Shown piece after piece: positions 28,550 to 37,488 of a stretch of 64,000 nucleotides of DNA. A program made the translations under genes and the position numbers. The DNA comes from Bradyrhizobium semiaridum (GTDB lineage: Bacteria; Pseudomonadota; Alphaproteobacteria; Rhizobiales; Xanthobacteraceae). Below the pieces are notes generated by a model. It worked only from the letters and a program-made list of their open reading frames with translations, was not told the origin of the DNA and made no database searches. The stretch covers positions 115,338 to 179,337 of the forward strand of contig NZ_JAGKJJ010000015.1 of NCBI RefSeq assembly GCF_020329505.1, read 5' to 3'. Numbering within the stretch: position 1 is the stretch's first letter; each line of letters opens with the position of its first letter.

Positions 28550-29473
28550 ATGGATTTCCGCCAGCTGAGGACCTTTGCATGTGTCGCGGAACTCGGCAGC
28601 CTGAGCAAGGCGTCCGATACGCTGCGGGTCGCGCAGCCGGCCCTGAGCCGGCAGATCAAGCTCTTGGAACACGAGCTACGCACCGAATTGTTCACCCGCA
28701 ACGGCCGCGGCATGGTGCTGACTGATGCCGGCCGGCTGCTGCTGACGCGCACCAGCGGCATCGTGCGGCAGATCGACCAGATCCGCGACGACATCCAGTC
28801 CGCCGGCGGCGCGCCGTCCGGACGCGTGGTGCTCGGACTGATCCCGACGGTGAGCTGCGTGCTGTCGGCGCGGCTGGCGCGGCGCACGGTGGAGCGCTAT
28901 CCCGGCATTTCGCTCTGCATCGTCGAGAGCTACAGCGGCCATCTGATCGAATGGCTGCATCGCGGCGAGATGGATCTTGCCGTGATCTACGGCCCGTCGG
29001 TCGACCTGCATCTGGCGGTGCAGAGCCTCGGCCGTGACTCGATCGTCGCGGTCGGTCCGCGCGGCAGCGGGCTGAAGCAGAAGAAGCAGGTGGATATCGG
29101 CTGGCTGCTGCGTCAGCGCCTGGTGCTGCCCAGTCATTCGCACGGGCTCCGCGCGCTGATCGAGCACGCGGCGGCGAAGCGCAAGCTCGACATCGACGTC
29201 AAGCTCGAGGCGGATTCCTTCCGCGTGCTGACCAGCCTGGTCGAGGAAGGGCTTGGGTACACGCTGCTGCCGCCGTCCTCGGTCCGCGCCGAGGTCGCCG
29301 ACGGCCGGCTCGAGACCGCGCCGCTGGCACGGCCGGCGCCGCGCCGCGAACTGGCGCTGGCCTCGCCGGTCGAGCATCCCGGCTCCAATGCGATCACGCT
29401 GATCGCAAGGCTGCTGCGCGACGAAGTCGCGGCCTGCCGCGCCGAGGGGCTTTGGGACATCCAGCTCGCCTGA
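28550..29473 (+). CDS. LysR-family transcriptional regulator
   Basis: A 307-residue protein with an N-terminal winged HTH (MDFRQLRTFACVAELGSLSK; AQPALSRQIKLLEHEL) and a substrate-binding type effector domain (about residues 90-290). ATG 28550 gives the standard LysR start; the TTG nine bases upstream only adds residues outside the family. It is divergent from the acyl-CoA dehydrogenase operon, which it most likely controls in response to a pathway intermediate. It could also affect the ThDP decarboxylase genes, which converge on its end. Ligand unknown. Confidence 0.92.
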   Translation: MDFRQLRTFACVAELGSLSKASDTLRVAQPALSRQIKLLEHELRTELFTRNGRGMVLTDAGRLLLTRTSGIVRQIDQIRDDIQSAGGAPSGRVVLGLIPTVSCVLSARLARRTVERYPGISLCIVESYSGHLIEWLHRGEMDLAVIYGPSVDLHLAVQSLGRDSIVAVGPRGSGLKQKKQVDIGWLLRQRLVLPSHSHGLRALIEHAAAKRKLDIDVKLEADSFRVLTSLVEEGLGYTLLPPSSVRAEVADGRLETAPLARPAPRRELALASPVEHPGSNAITLIARLLRDEVAACRAEGLWDIQLA

Positions 29474-29487
29474 GCGCGGCTGTGGCA

Positions 29488-30081
29488 TCAACTCACCGCC
29501 AACCCAAGGTGGGCACGAAAGCGGTTCTTCAGGTACGTCCCGTCGCGCGGCGGAAGCGCGCGCTCGACTTCACCCGCCGCGATCCGGATCCGCGCCAGCC
29601 GCGGGCCGCCGCCGGTGTCGCGCAGACTCGCGCGGAAACGCTCGATGCCGGCCATGTCGGCAATGTCGGAAACGCTGCCGATGCCTGCGCCGCTTGCGAT
29701 CACCTCGAGCTTGGCGCCCAGCCCGGAATGGCTGAGCTGCATCCCGGTCTCGCCGAAATGGCCGTTGTCGAGCACCGCGATCGAGAGATTGCCGGGCTGC
29801 TTGGTCGCGATGGTGAGCAGGCTGCCGATCCCCATCAGTTGCTCGCCGTCGCCGGTGATCACGAGCACCGGGCGCTTCGGCTGCGCCAGCGCGAGGCCGA
29901 GCCCCATCATCGCCGCGCCGCCCATCGCGCCCCACAGATAGAAATTGCCGGGATGCTCGCCGGCGTCGAACACGTCATACGAGGACGAGCCGAGCCCGGA
30001 GATCACCAGCAGATCGCCGCGGTCGGCGAGCAGCGCCTTGACGGCGGCGCGGCGGTCGAGCGTTCCAATTGGCGCTGACAT
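29488..30081 (-). CDS. ThDP-binding (beta) subunit of a split 2-oxoacid decarboxylase (phosphonopyruvate/sulfopyruvate decarboxylase-like)
   Basis: A 197-residue protein corresponding to the C-terminal PP domain of ThDP enzymes, with the ThDP/Mg motif GDGEQLMGIGSLLTIA ending at LDNGHFGE. It pairs with the PYR-domain protein encoded directly upstream; the stop and start overlap as TGATG, so translation is coupled. The split PYR/PP arrangement is that of sulfopyruvate decarboxylase ComDE and of related phosphonopyruvate decarboxylase-like proteins. The true substrate is not determinable. The start MSAPIGTLDRR at 30081 is set by the overlap. Confidence 0.85.
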   Translation of the reverse strand: MSAPIGTLDRRAAVKALLADRGDLLVISGLGSSSYDVFDAGEHPGNFYLWGAMGGAAMMGLGLALAQPKRPVLVITGDGEQLMGIGSLLTIATKQPGNLSIAVLDNGHFGETGMQLSHSGLGAKLEVIASGAGIGSVSDIADMAGIERFRASLRDTGGGPRLARIRIAAGEVERALPPRDGTYLKNRFRAHLGLAVS

Positions 30082-30641
30082 CAATGCGTCTCCTTGGTCC
30101 ACTTCTTGCGGCCGATCATCCGCTGCGAGATCAGGACCGCGACCTGCTGGTCGCCGTCATAGGCGAGCGAGGCGGCGGCCGAGATCACCTCCTCGGCGTC
30201 GTCGGGGTTGTCCAGCCGCAGCACGGTGACGCCCATGATCTCGAAGGCGTGCGGCGTCGCCCGGCCCATCGGGATCTGCCAGGGATTGAACTCGGCCCAT
30301 TCGCCGCGCATCGTCACCAGCGTCAGCAGCGGGAAGCGGCAGCTCGCCATCAGCGACAACATGTTGACGCAATTGCCGACGCCGCTCGACTGCATCAAGA
30401 GCACCGCGCGGTCGCCGCCGAGCCAGGCGCCGGCGGACAGCGCGACGCCTTCCTCCTCGGTGGTCAGCACGGTGGTCTTGATCGCGCCGTCGGCATGCGA
30501 CAGCTTGATCAGCTTGGAATGTCCGGCATCGGGGACGTAGGACAGCTGCGCGACGCCGAAATCCTTCAGCGTGCGGTAGATCGCGACCGGCCAGTCGGTG
30601 CTGGTCGCGCTGTCCTGGTGAACGGCAATCTGGTCCATCAT
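30081..30641 (-). CDS. PYR-domain (alpha) subunit of a split 2-oxoacid decarboxylase
   Basis: A 186-residue protein equal to the N-terminal pyrimidine-binding domain of ThDP enzymes. It carries the cofactor-activating Glu in VLTTEEEGVALSAG and SSGVGNCVNMLSL. It forms a heteromeric enzyme with the downstream PP subunit, as in ComDE. The nearest annotated functions are phosphonopyruvate and sulfopyruvate decarboxylation. The upstream 228 bases to the next gene (divergent cyclase) hold the shared promoter region. The start may be the first or second of two adjacent Met codons. Confidence 0.85.
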   Translation of the reverse strand: MMDQIAVHQDSATSTDWPVAIYRTLKDFGVAQLSYVPDAGHSKLIKLSHADGAIKTTVLTTEEEGVALSAGAWLGGDRAVLLMQSSGVGNCVNMLSLMASCRFPLLTLVTMRGEWAEFNPWQIPMGRATPHAFEIMGVTVLRLDNPDDAEEVISAAASLAYDGDQQVAVLISQRMIGRKKWTKETH

Positions 30642-30869
30642 GGCCTCGGTTTGGGCCAGCGCAGCGGCGCGGCCTCACACCGCAGGCATAACGCGCGGGT
30701 GGGCGCTACTCTCTTCGCATCTGGATCGCGCAGCTATGCCGGAATTCTATAACCGGCTGCGTCCCTTGGCGGGTTCGTCGCGGCCTACGTGGTCGCTTTC
30801 AATCCCGCGGCGAAAAGCGCAACTTTTCCGGCATATTGATATACTCGTCGTATTTTCAGGTATCAGGGC

Positions 30870-32597
30870 ATGATTGTCCGAGATCGGTTTCGCGGCCTCT
30901 TTCCGAAGTATTTCCTCGCGCTCTTCATGGCCGTCGCGATTCCGCTTGCGATCAACGGCGGGATCGAAGCCTGGTTCGGCTATCGCGACCAGCGCGCGCG
31001 GCTGGACCAGCTGCTCGGCGTTCAGGCGAGTTCCGCCGCCGCCGAGATCCACAACTTCATTTTCGACATCACGACCCAGCTCGGCTGGCTGGTGCAGCAG
31101 CCATGGACCGACGAGCCGGACGAGCAGCGGCGCACCGACGCGCAGCGCCTGTTGCGGCAGGCGCCGGCGATCGCCAGCCTGACGCTCGTCGACAACAAGG
31201 GGCACGAGCGCCTTTACGTCTCGCGGCTCGGCCTCAACCGCATCGAAAGCCGCGCCGACCGCGCGACCAATCCTGCGCTGGTCGGCGCCCGCGCGAGTCG
31301 GGTCTGGTTCAGCGACGTCAGCTATAATCGCGGCTCCGAGCCGTATCTGACGGTTGCCACCGTCGGCAATCGGCCGGCGGCCGGCGCCGTCATCGCCGAG
31401 GTCAATCTCAAGCTGATCTGGGACGTGATCTCGGCGATCAAGGTCGGGCAGACCGGCATCGCCTTCGTGCTCGACCAGCCGGGCCGGCTCATCGCGCATC
31501 CCGATATCAGCCTTGTGCTGCGCGGCGCCGAAGCGTCGACGTCGCAGCCGTTCCGCAGCCTGCGCGAGGCGATCGGCCCGGGCGTCGGCTTTGCAACCAG
31601 CCAGGATGCCCGCGGCCGCATGGTCGCGGCCAGCGCGGCGGCCGTCGCCGGGCCCGACTGGACCGTGGTGGTGGAGCAGCCGATCGCCGAAGCCTACGCG
31701 CCGATCTATGCGGCGCTGTGGCGGACCGCGGCGCTGCTGGCGGTCAGTACCGTGTTCGCCGGGCTGCTCGCCTATGCCCTGGCGCACCGCATGACCGAGC
31801 CGATCAAGCTGCTCGAAGAGGGCACCGAGCGGATCGGCGCCGGATCCTTCGAGCACCGAATCTCGATCCAGACCGGCGACGAGTTTCAGCGCCTCGCCGA
31901 CAGCTTCAACCGGATGGCCGGCGAGCTGGCGCTGGCGCAGCAGCATCAGGAGCGCATCGCCAAGCTGAAGCGCTTCCTGGCGCCGCAGGTCGCCGATCTC
32001 GTTGACCGGGCCGGCGACGACAGCGTGCTGGACGGCCGCCGCACCGACGTCGTCGTCGTGTTCTGCGACCTGCGCGGCTTCACCGCGTTTTCCGCCGGCG
32101 TCACTCCCGAGGAAGTCATGGGCGTGCTGTCGGACTATTACGCGGTGCTCGGCCGGGTAATCGCGCAGTTCGAGGCGACGCTGATCAGCTTCTCCGGCGA
32201 CGGGCTGATGGTGCTGGTCAACGCGCCCGTGCCGGTCGAGCAGCCGGCGCTACGGGCCGTCGACCTTGCGATCGAGATGCAGAAGCGCGTGCAGAAGCTG
32301 ATCGCCGGCTGGCACGCGCGCGGCTATCAGGTCGGGTTCGGCGTCGGGCTCGCCGGCGGACCCGCGACCGTGGGCCGGATCGGCTACGAGGACCGGCTCG
32401 ACTACACCGCGATCGGCAGTGTCGTGAATCTCGCCGCCCGCCTGTGCGCATCTGCCGCAGACCGCGAAATCCTCGTCGATGCGGACGTTGCCGCAAGTGT
32501 GAGAGACCGGCGCTCCGTGCGCGATCTCGGGAATCGGCAAATCAAGGGCTTCGACGAGGCAATTCCGGTGTTTGGAATTTCTTACGATGCGCACTAG
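30870..32597 (+). CDS. Sensor adenylate/guanylate cyclase with extracytoplasmic Cache-like domain and HAMP
   Basis: A 575-residue transmembrane cyclase. One helix near residues 10-32 (YFLALFMAVAIPLAINGGI) and another near 282-305 bracket an extracytoplasmic region of about 250 residues resembling a dCache sensor (VNLKLIWDVISAIKVGQTG). A HAMP linker (about 305-360; MTEPIKLLEEGTERIG) connects to a class III cyclase domain (about 385-570) with FCDLRGFTAFSAG and FSGDGLMVLVNA for metal binding and TAIGSVVNLAARL. It converts an external signal into cAMP or cGMP. It is a separate type from the ferredoxin-linked cyclase at 12729-14483. Confidence 0.92.
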   Translation: MIVRDRFRGLFPKYFLALFMAVAIPLAINGGIEAWFGYRDQRARLDQLLGVQASSAAAEIHNFIFDITTQLGWLVQQPWTDEPDEQRRTDAQRLLRQAPAIASLTLVDNKGHERLYVSRLGLNRIESRADRATNPALVGARASRVWFSDVSYNRGSEPYLTVATVGNRPAAGAVIAEVNLKLIWDVISAIKVGQTGIAFVLDQPGRLIAHPDISLVLRGAEASTSQPFRSLREAIGPGVGFATSQDARGRMVAASAAAVAGPDWTVVVEQPIAEAYAPIYAALWRTAALLAVSTVFAGLLAYALAHRMTEPIKLLEEGTERIGAGSFEHRISIQTGDEFQRLADSFNRMAGELALAQQHQERIAKLKRFLAPQVADLVDRAGDDSVLDGRRTDVVVVFCDLRGFTAFSAGVTPEEVMGVLSDYYAVLGRVIAQFEATLISFSGDGLMVLVNAPVPVEQPALRAVDLAIEMQKRVQKLIAGWHARGYQVGFGVGLAGGPATVGRIGYEDRLDYTAIGSVVNLAARLCASAADREILVDADVAASVRDRRSVRDLGNRQIKGFDEAIPVFGISYDAH

Positions 32598-32687
32598 GCG
32601 ATGCCGCCTGGCGCAATCCGCTGGCGACTGTCCTTCTATCGTGGGCTATGATTTGACCGACGGCGAACGGCAGCGGGTTGCTTGAGC

Positions 32688-33704
32688 ATGACAAGCGCTG
32701 ATACCAGTGCAGCAACGTCGCGCGGGCGCATCAGGCGCCGCGACGTCCTCATGCTGGCGGCCGCCGCCGCGGCCTGGACCACATCCGCACGCGCGCAGAA
32801 GATGCCTGTGATCGGCTATCTCTGCCCGGAATCGCCCGACCTGTTCGATAGTCGCCTGCGGGCCTTCCATCAGGGGCTCCGCGAAGCCGGCTTCGTCGAG
32901 GGCCGCAACGTCGCGATCGAGTATCAATGGGCCAACGGCCAATATGCGCGCCTGCCGGCGTTGGCGGCTGAGCTGGTCGCGCGCCACGTCGACGTCGTTG
33001 TCGCGCCCGGCGGCGCGCCGGTTGCGCTGGCCGCGAAAGCCACCGGCACGGCCAGCACGATCATCTTCGAGATGGGCGGCGATCCGGTCCAACTCGGCGT
33101 GGTCGACAGCCTGCCGCGGCCCGGCGGCAACATCACCGGCGTGTCGAGCCTGAGCGTCGACGTGTCGCCGAAGCGGCTCGAGCTGATGCACGAGCTGCTG
33201 CCCACGGCGACCAGGCTGGCGGTGGTCGCCAACCCGACCAGCCCGACCGCCAGTTCACAATTGCAGAAGCTCCGCTCCGCCGCCGAAACCCTCGGGGTCC
33301 AGCTGCGGATCCTCAACGCCAGCAAGGAAGAGGAGTTCGAATCCGTCTTCGCCGCGGTGGCGAGCGAGGCGGCCAACGGGCTCGTCTTCACCTCCGATCC
33401 CTATTTTGCATTCCGCAGCCGTCGGCTCGCCGACCTCGCGATCAAATACGGCCTGCCGGCGATCACGCAGACCCGCGATTTCCCGATCGCCGGCGGCTTG
33501 ATGAGCTACGGCGGCGACTTCGTGCAGTCGCACCGGCGCGCCGGCATGTATGCCGGTCGGGTTCTCAAGGGCGAGAAGCCCGCCGATCTTCCGGTGCAGC
33601 TCGTCACCAAGGTCGAGCTGGTCATCAACCTGAAGACCGCCAAGCTGCTCGGCCGTGAGTTCTCGCCCTCGGTCATCAGCGGCGCGGATGAAGTGATCGA
33701 GTAG
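32688..33704 (+). CDS. ABC transporter substrate-binding protein, ABC_sub_bind (PF04392-like) family
   Basis: A 338-residue exported protein. The N-terminus has a twin-arginine-like motif RIRRRDVLMLAAAAAAW followed by a signal cleavage region (SARAQ). The mature part begins KMPVIGYLCPESPDLF and contains LRAFHQGLREAGFVEGRNV, the hallmark opening of the ABC_sub_bind family, two Rossmann-like lobes and a C-terminal NLKTAKLLG. No permease or ATPase gene is nearby, so it is an orphan binding protein; such orphans are very numerous in Bradyrhizobium. The start is ATG 32688. Ligand unknown. Confidence 0.85.
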   Translation: MTSADTSAATSRGRIRRRDVLMLAAAAAAWTTSARAQKMPVIGYLCPESPDLFDSRLRAFHQGLREAGFVEGRNVAIEYQWANGQYARLPALAAELVARHVDVVVAPGGAPVALAAKATGTASTIIFEMGGDPVQLGVVDSLPRPGGNITGVSSLSVDVSPKRLELMHELLPTATRLAVVANPTSPTASSQLQKLRSAAETLGVQLRILNASKEEEFESVFAAVASEAANGLVFTSDPYFAFRSRRLADLAIKYGLPAITQTRDFPIAGGLMSYGGDFVQSHRRAGMYAGRVLKGEKPADLPVQLVTKVELVINLKTAKLLGREFSPSVISGADEVIE

Positions 33705-33721
33705 TCTGTCGTCCCGAAGCA

Positions 33722-35569
33722 TCAGCCCGCGGGCTTGCTCGCCATGAAGACATACATGTCCCAGAACGTCTCCGGATGCTTTTCCTCGAAACGGTGCCAC
33801 TGATCGAGGTCGGTCTCGTCGGCCGTATCCGGAAACTGCCTGCGAAATCTGTCCACCACCGCCGGATCGTCGAACGGTTCGAAGCCGAGGAACGACAGAC
33901 CGTTGTTGTCCAGGAACGCCGCGATCTGGGGAATCGTCAAGCGGTGCTCCATGACGTTGAACAGGAGGTCGCGGCAGCCGCTCATGCTGTAGAAATCCCG
34001 CGCGCCGAGCAGCATCGGCCATTGCTGCGGTTCGCGCATGATGTCCTGGCGGCATCGCCTGATGTCGTCGGCCGTGGCGCGATAGCCGCGCGCCGCGATG
34101 CGCGCGCGCGCCTCCACGATGACGCGGCGCGCCAGCTCGCTGTAGAGCCCGATCCGCATCTTGCCGCCCGGCCGCAGCAGCGAGACCAGCACGCGCCAGC
34201 CGGCGGTCGGCTCGGCGAGGTGATGCAGCACGCCGACCGACTCGATGTGATCGAAGCTGCGGTCGATCGCGCCGAGCTCCAGGATATCCGCCTGTGCATA
34301 TTCGATGTTGCGCAGGCCCAGCTCGCGCGTCTTGCGGCGGGCATAGGCGAGGCTGGCGAGACTGATGTCGACCGCGAGCAGGCGGGCATTCGGATAGACC
34401 TGCGCGATCTGGACCGCATGCGAGCCGGTGCCGCAACCCGCGATCAGGATGTCCAGCGCGGCCTGCCGTTCTCCAGACGGCACGATCCTGCCGCGCGCCT
34501 GATCGGCCGCGAAGGCGGTCAGCGGGTTGATGGTCCAGCGCGGATAGGGATTCTCCTGGTATTGCCGCATCACCTCGATCGACACGCTGTCCTTGACCGG
34601 GGTGAGCGTCGCAATCGCGCTGCGATCGTTCGCTTCCTCCAGCGGCTCGCGGAGCTGCACCTGCAACAGGCCGGCCACGCTCGCGGGCCAATCCCGGCGC
34701 AGTAGCGCGTCCGCCGCCGGTAGCGCGTGAAGCGGGAAGTAGGCGGCGACGACGGCCAGTGTAAGCGGAGCAATGGTTCCGCCTGACGAGAGGTCGTGCA
34801 ACATTCGATCGCGCAAGGCTGCCGCATGATCGCTTTCCGCCTCGTTCTGCGCATAGGCGTATTCGCAGATGAAACATTGCCGGGCGAGGGCGCAGGCAAA
34901 GGCGAGGACATCGTCGCCGATCTCGCCAGCTTTGCCCTGTTCGCCGGCGAGCCGCAGCAACTCGGCGCGGGCATGGCCGAGCAGCACTTCGAGCTGCATG
35001 CTTGCCAGCGTCGTCGCTTCCAGCGCGCAGCGCATAAAGAGGTCACTTGCCAGCGGGACGATGCTTTCGCTGCCGAACAGGTCGGCGCCGGAGATCGCCA
35101 GCGGCCAGTTGCGGGCAATCCGCTGCACGTAGGCGGCGATGACCGGGCTCTGCAGGATGAAGCCGACGGCTCTCCCTTCCATGCCGAGCGCCAGCGCCTT
35201 GCTGAAATGTGCGACCGCCTTGCTGCGTTGTCCTAGCGCTTGGTACGAATTGCCGGCGTTGTAGTGACAGGCGGCGTTGACCTCGTCCGCGGTGACCGCC
35301 CTGGTGAACATCTTCACCGCGCCGCGGTGATCGCCCGCGGCCTGCGCCATCAGGCCGAGCAGGTTCAGGCTCTGCACATGATCGGGCTCGCGCGCGAGAA
35401 TGTCGCGGCAAATCGCCTGTGCTTCGTTGACGCGGCCCATTCCGCGCAAACGGCTGGCCTCGGCGGCGAGGTCGGCAATGCCGAAACCGGCCGCGAAGGC
35501 GGGCGCGGTCGCCCCTGCTGTGGAGGCGCCGCGTTGCTTCTCGGCCGCACGTCGTGCTTTTCGGTTCAT
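33722..35569 (-). CDS. TPR-containing class I SAM-dependent methyltransferase
   Basis: A 615-residue protein in two halves. Residues about 35-150 hold tetratricopeptide repeats (ICRDILAREPDHVQSLNLLG; CHYNAGNSYQALGQRSKAVA). A long helical middle follows. Residues about 365-490 are a Rossmann methyltransferase with the SAM-binding GCGTGSHA, acidic LAVDIS, and VLHHLAEP. The TPR part probably positions a protein or glycan partner. The end converges on the ABC-binding-protein gene with only 17 bases between. The acceptor is unknown; similar fusions occur near glycan or flagellin modification genes, but none is seen here. Confidence 0.85.
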   Translation of the reverse strand: MNRKARRAAEKQRGASTAGATAPAFAAGFGIADLAAEASRLRGMGRVNEAQAICRDILAREPDHVQSLNLLGLMAQAAGDHRGAVKMFTRAVTADEVNAACHYNAGNSYQALGQRSKAVAHFSKALALGMEGRAVGFILQSPVIAAYVQRIARNWPLAISGADLFGSESIVPLASDLFMRCALEATTLASMQLEVLLGHARAELLRLAGEQGKAGEIGDDVLAFACALARQCFICEYAYAQNEAESDHAAALRDRMLHDLSSGGTIAPLTLAVVAAYFPLHALPAADALLRRDWPASVAGLLQVQLREPLEEANDRSAIATLTPVKDSVSIEVMRQYQENPYPRWTINPLTAFAADQARGRIVPSGERQAALDILIAGCGTGSHAVQIAQVYPNARLLAVDISLASLAYARRKTRELGLRNIEYAQADILELGAIDRSFDHIESVGVLHHLAEPTAGWRVLVSLLRPGGKMRIGLYSELARRVIVEARARIAARGYRATADDIRRCRQDIMREPQQWPMLLGARDFYSMSGCRDLLFNVMEHRLTIPQIAAFLDNNGLSFLGFEPFDDPAVVDRFRRQFPDTADETDLDQWHRFEEKHPETFWDMYVFMASKPAG

Positions 35570-35672
35570 GTCCCGTCAACCGTCTGGGCTGCAAGACGCA
35601 CGCTTACAGCCAAGGAGGATCTACCACAATGTCGACGGTGGCGGACACGCTTGTGCGAGCTCGCCTCCGCGC

Positions 35673-36476
35673 TCAGCCGCTCGGTTGCAGGAACGTGCCG
35701 TATTGCCTGCTCGCGGCGACGGTGGCGGCGACCTGTCCGATCACGCGCATCGCCGCCATCATCGGCCAAGGTCCCAAGCTCACCCGCCGAACACCGGCGC
35801 GAGCGAGATCGGCGATCTCGGGGACACCCTGCGTCACCATGATGTTGACCGGCAGCGGCGTGCGTTGGACCAGCCTCTCGATCTGGGCGAGGTCGGTGAG
35901 GCCGGGCACGAAGATTCCGTCGGCGCCGGCGTCCGCATAGACCGCCGCGCGCCGCGCTGCTTCTTCCAGGCACTGGTCAGACGATCCGAACTTCAGCAGG
36001 AACGGATCGGTCCGCGCATTGATAAACAGGTCAATTCCGAGTTCCTGCGCCGTGACGCGCACCGCCCCGATCTTGGCGGCATGCTGCTTCGGATCGACGA
36101 GTTGCCGCTGGCCGCCGGACAGCCCGTCTTCGATATTGATGCCGATGGCGCCGGCCTTCACGATCGCGGCCGCCGCCGTCGCGGCCGCCTGCGGCGTATC
36201 GCCATAGCCCGCCTCCAGATCGATCGAGACCGGAACCGAAACCGCCGCGGTGATCCGCGACACCAGGCCGGCCACCATGTCGAACGGGACATGCTCGCCG
36301 TCGGCATAACCGAGCGCCGCCGCGACCGCACCGCTGCTGGTCGCGATCGCCGGGGACGTCTTTGCAATCGCCCTGGCGGTGGCGACATCCCAGGCGTTGA
36401 AGAGGACGAGCGGATCGCCTGTCCTGTGAAGACCGCGAAACGTCGCGGCGTATTGTTGCTGTGTCTTAGCGTCCAT
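35673..36476 (-). CDS. PEP mutase / isocitrate lyase superfamily enzyme
   Basis: A 267-residue (alpha/beta)8-barrel enzyme. It has VLFNAWDVATARA at the start of the barrel, ALGYADGE, the metal-binding SIDLEAGYGD and the NIEDGLSGG loop. These place it in the PEPM/ICL superfamily, near 2-methylisocitrate lyase-like and phosphonomutase-like proteins. The reaction (C-C or C-P bond) cannot be told from sequence. ATG 36476 follows CAGGAG on the minus strand; the open frame continues upstream but only as an out-of-frame reading of the hydrolase gene. It lies downstream of the frameshifted hydrolase, probably in the same transcript under the MarR regulator. Confidence 0.85.
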   Translation of the reverse strand: MDAKTQQQYAATFRGLHRTGDPLVLFNAWDVATARAIAKTSPAIATSSGAVAAALGYADGEHVPFDMVAGLVSRITAAVSVPVSIDLEAGYGDTPQAAATAAAAIVKAGAIGINIEDGLSGGQRQLVDPKQHAAKIGAVRVTAQELGIDLFINARTDPFLLKFGSSDQCLEEAARRAAVYADAGADGIFVPGLTDLAQIERLVQRTPLPVNIMVTQGVPEIADLARAGVRRVSLGPWPMMAAMRVIGQVAATVAASRQYGTFLQPSG

Positions 36477-36532
36477 CGCGCGCACTCCTGTTGAGAGAAT
36501 TTTGAAAGATCGGGCCTGCGGTCGGCGCGCGT

Positions 36533-37419
36533 TCAGTCGGGCGCGTGCGTCCTGAACCAATCCATGATCAGGCCGTTGACTTCGGCCTCGCGCTCGAGGT
36601 GCGGGAAGTGGCCAACGTCGGGCAGCACGACGCGCCGGTGCGGCCCCTTGAACAGCGGTTCTTCCTGCATCGAATACCGCGCTGTCGGGTCGTTGCCGCC
36701 ATAGATCGTCAGCGTCGGCGTTTGCATGTCGGTGATCGGCAGTCGGCCCGCAACTCCCGCATCGACAAGGCCATTGTAGTATTTCAGCGCCGCCTTCAAG
36801 GTGCCGGGAGAGCCGAGCGTCTGCTTGACCGAGCGCAGATGCTCGTCGTTCTCCAGGGTTGGCGACCACAACTTCCAGGGATAGTCGACGAACGGCAGTC
36901 CCTCGATGTTGACCGCCGAGTGTGCGCCGGGCACCGTGAAGAAATAGACATGGAAGACGGCGCGAACGGCATCGGGATCGCTCCTGATGCTCGCGATCGT
37001 GATCGGGTGGGCGGTGTTCATGACCACGGCGGCCTTGATCGCCGCAGGCGCAGTCGAGAGCGCCTGAAAGGTCGACGTGCCGCCCCAATCCATGCCGACA
37101 ACGCGTGCCTGTCCGTCGTCGCTCAGCGCCGCAATCAGCGCTTCCAGATCCTTGCCAAGCTCGATCGGATCGAAAACCCCGTTCGCCGGAATCTCGGTCG
37201 GCGCATAGCCGCGCAGGAACGGCGCGACCGCGCGATATCCGGCATCGGCAAACACCTGCAATTGCTTTCGATAGGACCAGGCGTTGTCGGGAAAGCCGTG
37301 CATGAACAGGACCAGCGGCCCGCTGCCTGTTCGAGGTAGGCAAACCGCACGCCGTTGGCCGTCACGTATTTCAGCACCGGTTCGCTGCCGGTGACATCAG
37401 GAATTGCCAGTGCGTTCAT
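36533..37419 (-). pseudogene. Alpha/beta hydrolase interrupted by a single-base frameshift
   Basis: The C-terminal 256 codons (36533-37303) read as an epoxide-hydrolase-like alpha/beta hydrolase: oxyanion-hole MHGFPDNAW, nucleophile elbow VGMDWGGTST (Asp nucleophile), and DVGHFPHLE with the catalytic His. The true N-terminus starts at ATG 37419 (MNALAIPDVTGSEPVLKYVT) but in another frame. The two join perfectly if one G is restored near 37326-37327 on this strand, changing the codons after LEQ into GSGPLVLFMHGFP. The repaired length of about 295 residues is normal for the family. It is either a real inactivating mutation or a sequencing error in a short homopolymer. It is divergent from the MarR regulator. 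Confidence 0.85.
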
Positions 37420-37434
37420 CGTCGTTTTCCTTTT

Positions 37435-37451
37435 TATGTGCGTAGCGCATA
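37435..37451. promoter_or_regulatory. MarR operator candidate, site 1
   Basis: The 17-bp sequence TATGTGC GTA GCGCATA, an inverted repeat with one mismatch per arm, begins 16 bases upstream of the hydrolase start. It is nearly the reverse complement of site 2. Confidence 0.7.
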
Positions 37452-37468
37452 TATGCGCAGCGCACATA
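37452..37468. promoter_or_regulatory. MarR operator candidate, site 2
   Basis: TATGCGC AGC GCACATA, directly abutting site 1 with centres 17 bp apart. One mismatch per arm against the shared consensus TATGTGC-N3-GCACATA. Confidence 0.7.
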
Positions 37469-37488
37469 TATTTGGTCAAGTTGTTTTT

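Noticed and set aside
29488..36476. A phosphonate biosynthesis cluster
   Set aside because: The ThDP pair and the PEPM-like gene lie in separate loci 5 kb apart with different strands and regulators between; no other phosphonate genes are present.
35673..37343. A single 556-codon minus-strand frame joining the PEPM-like gene with upstream sequence
   Set aside because: The upstream part is an out-of-frame reading of the hydrolase gene; the PEPM-like protein has its own start at 36476 with a ribosome site.
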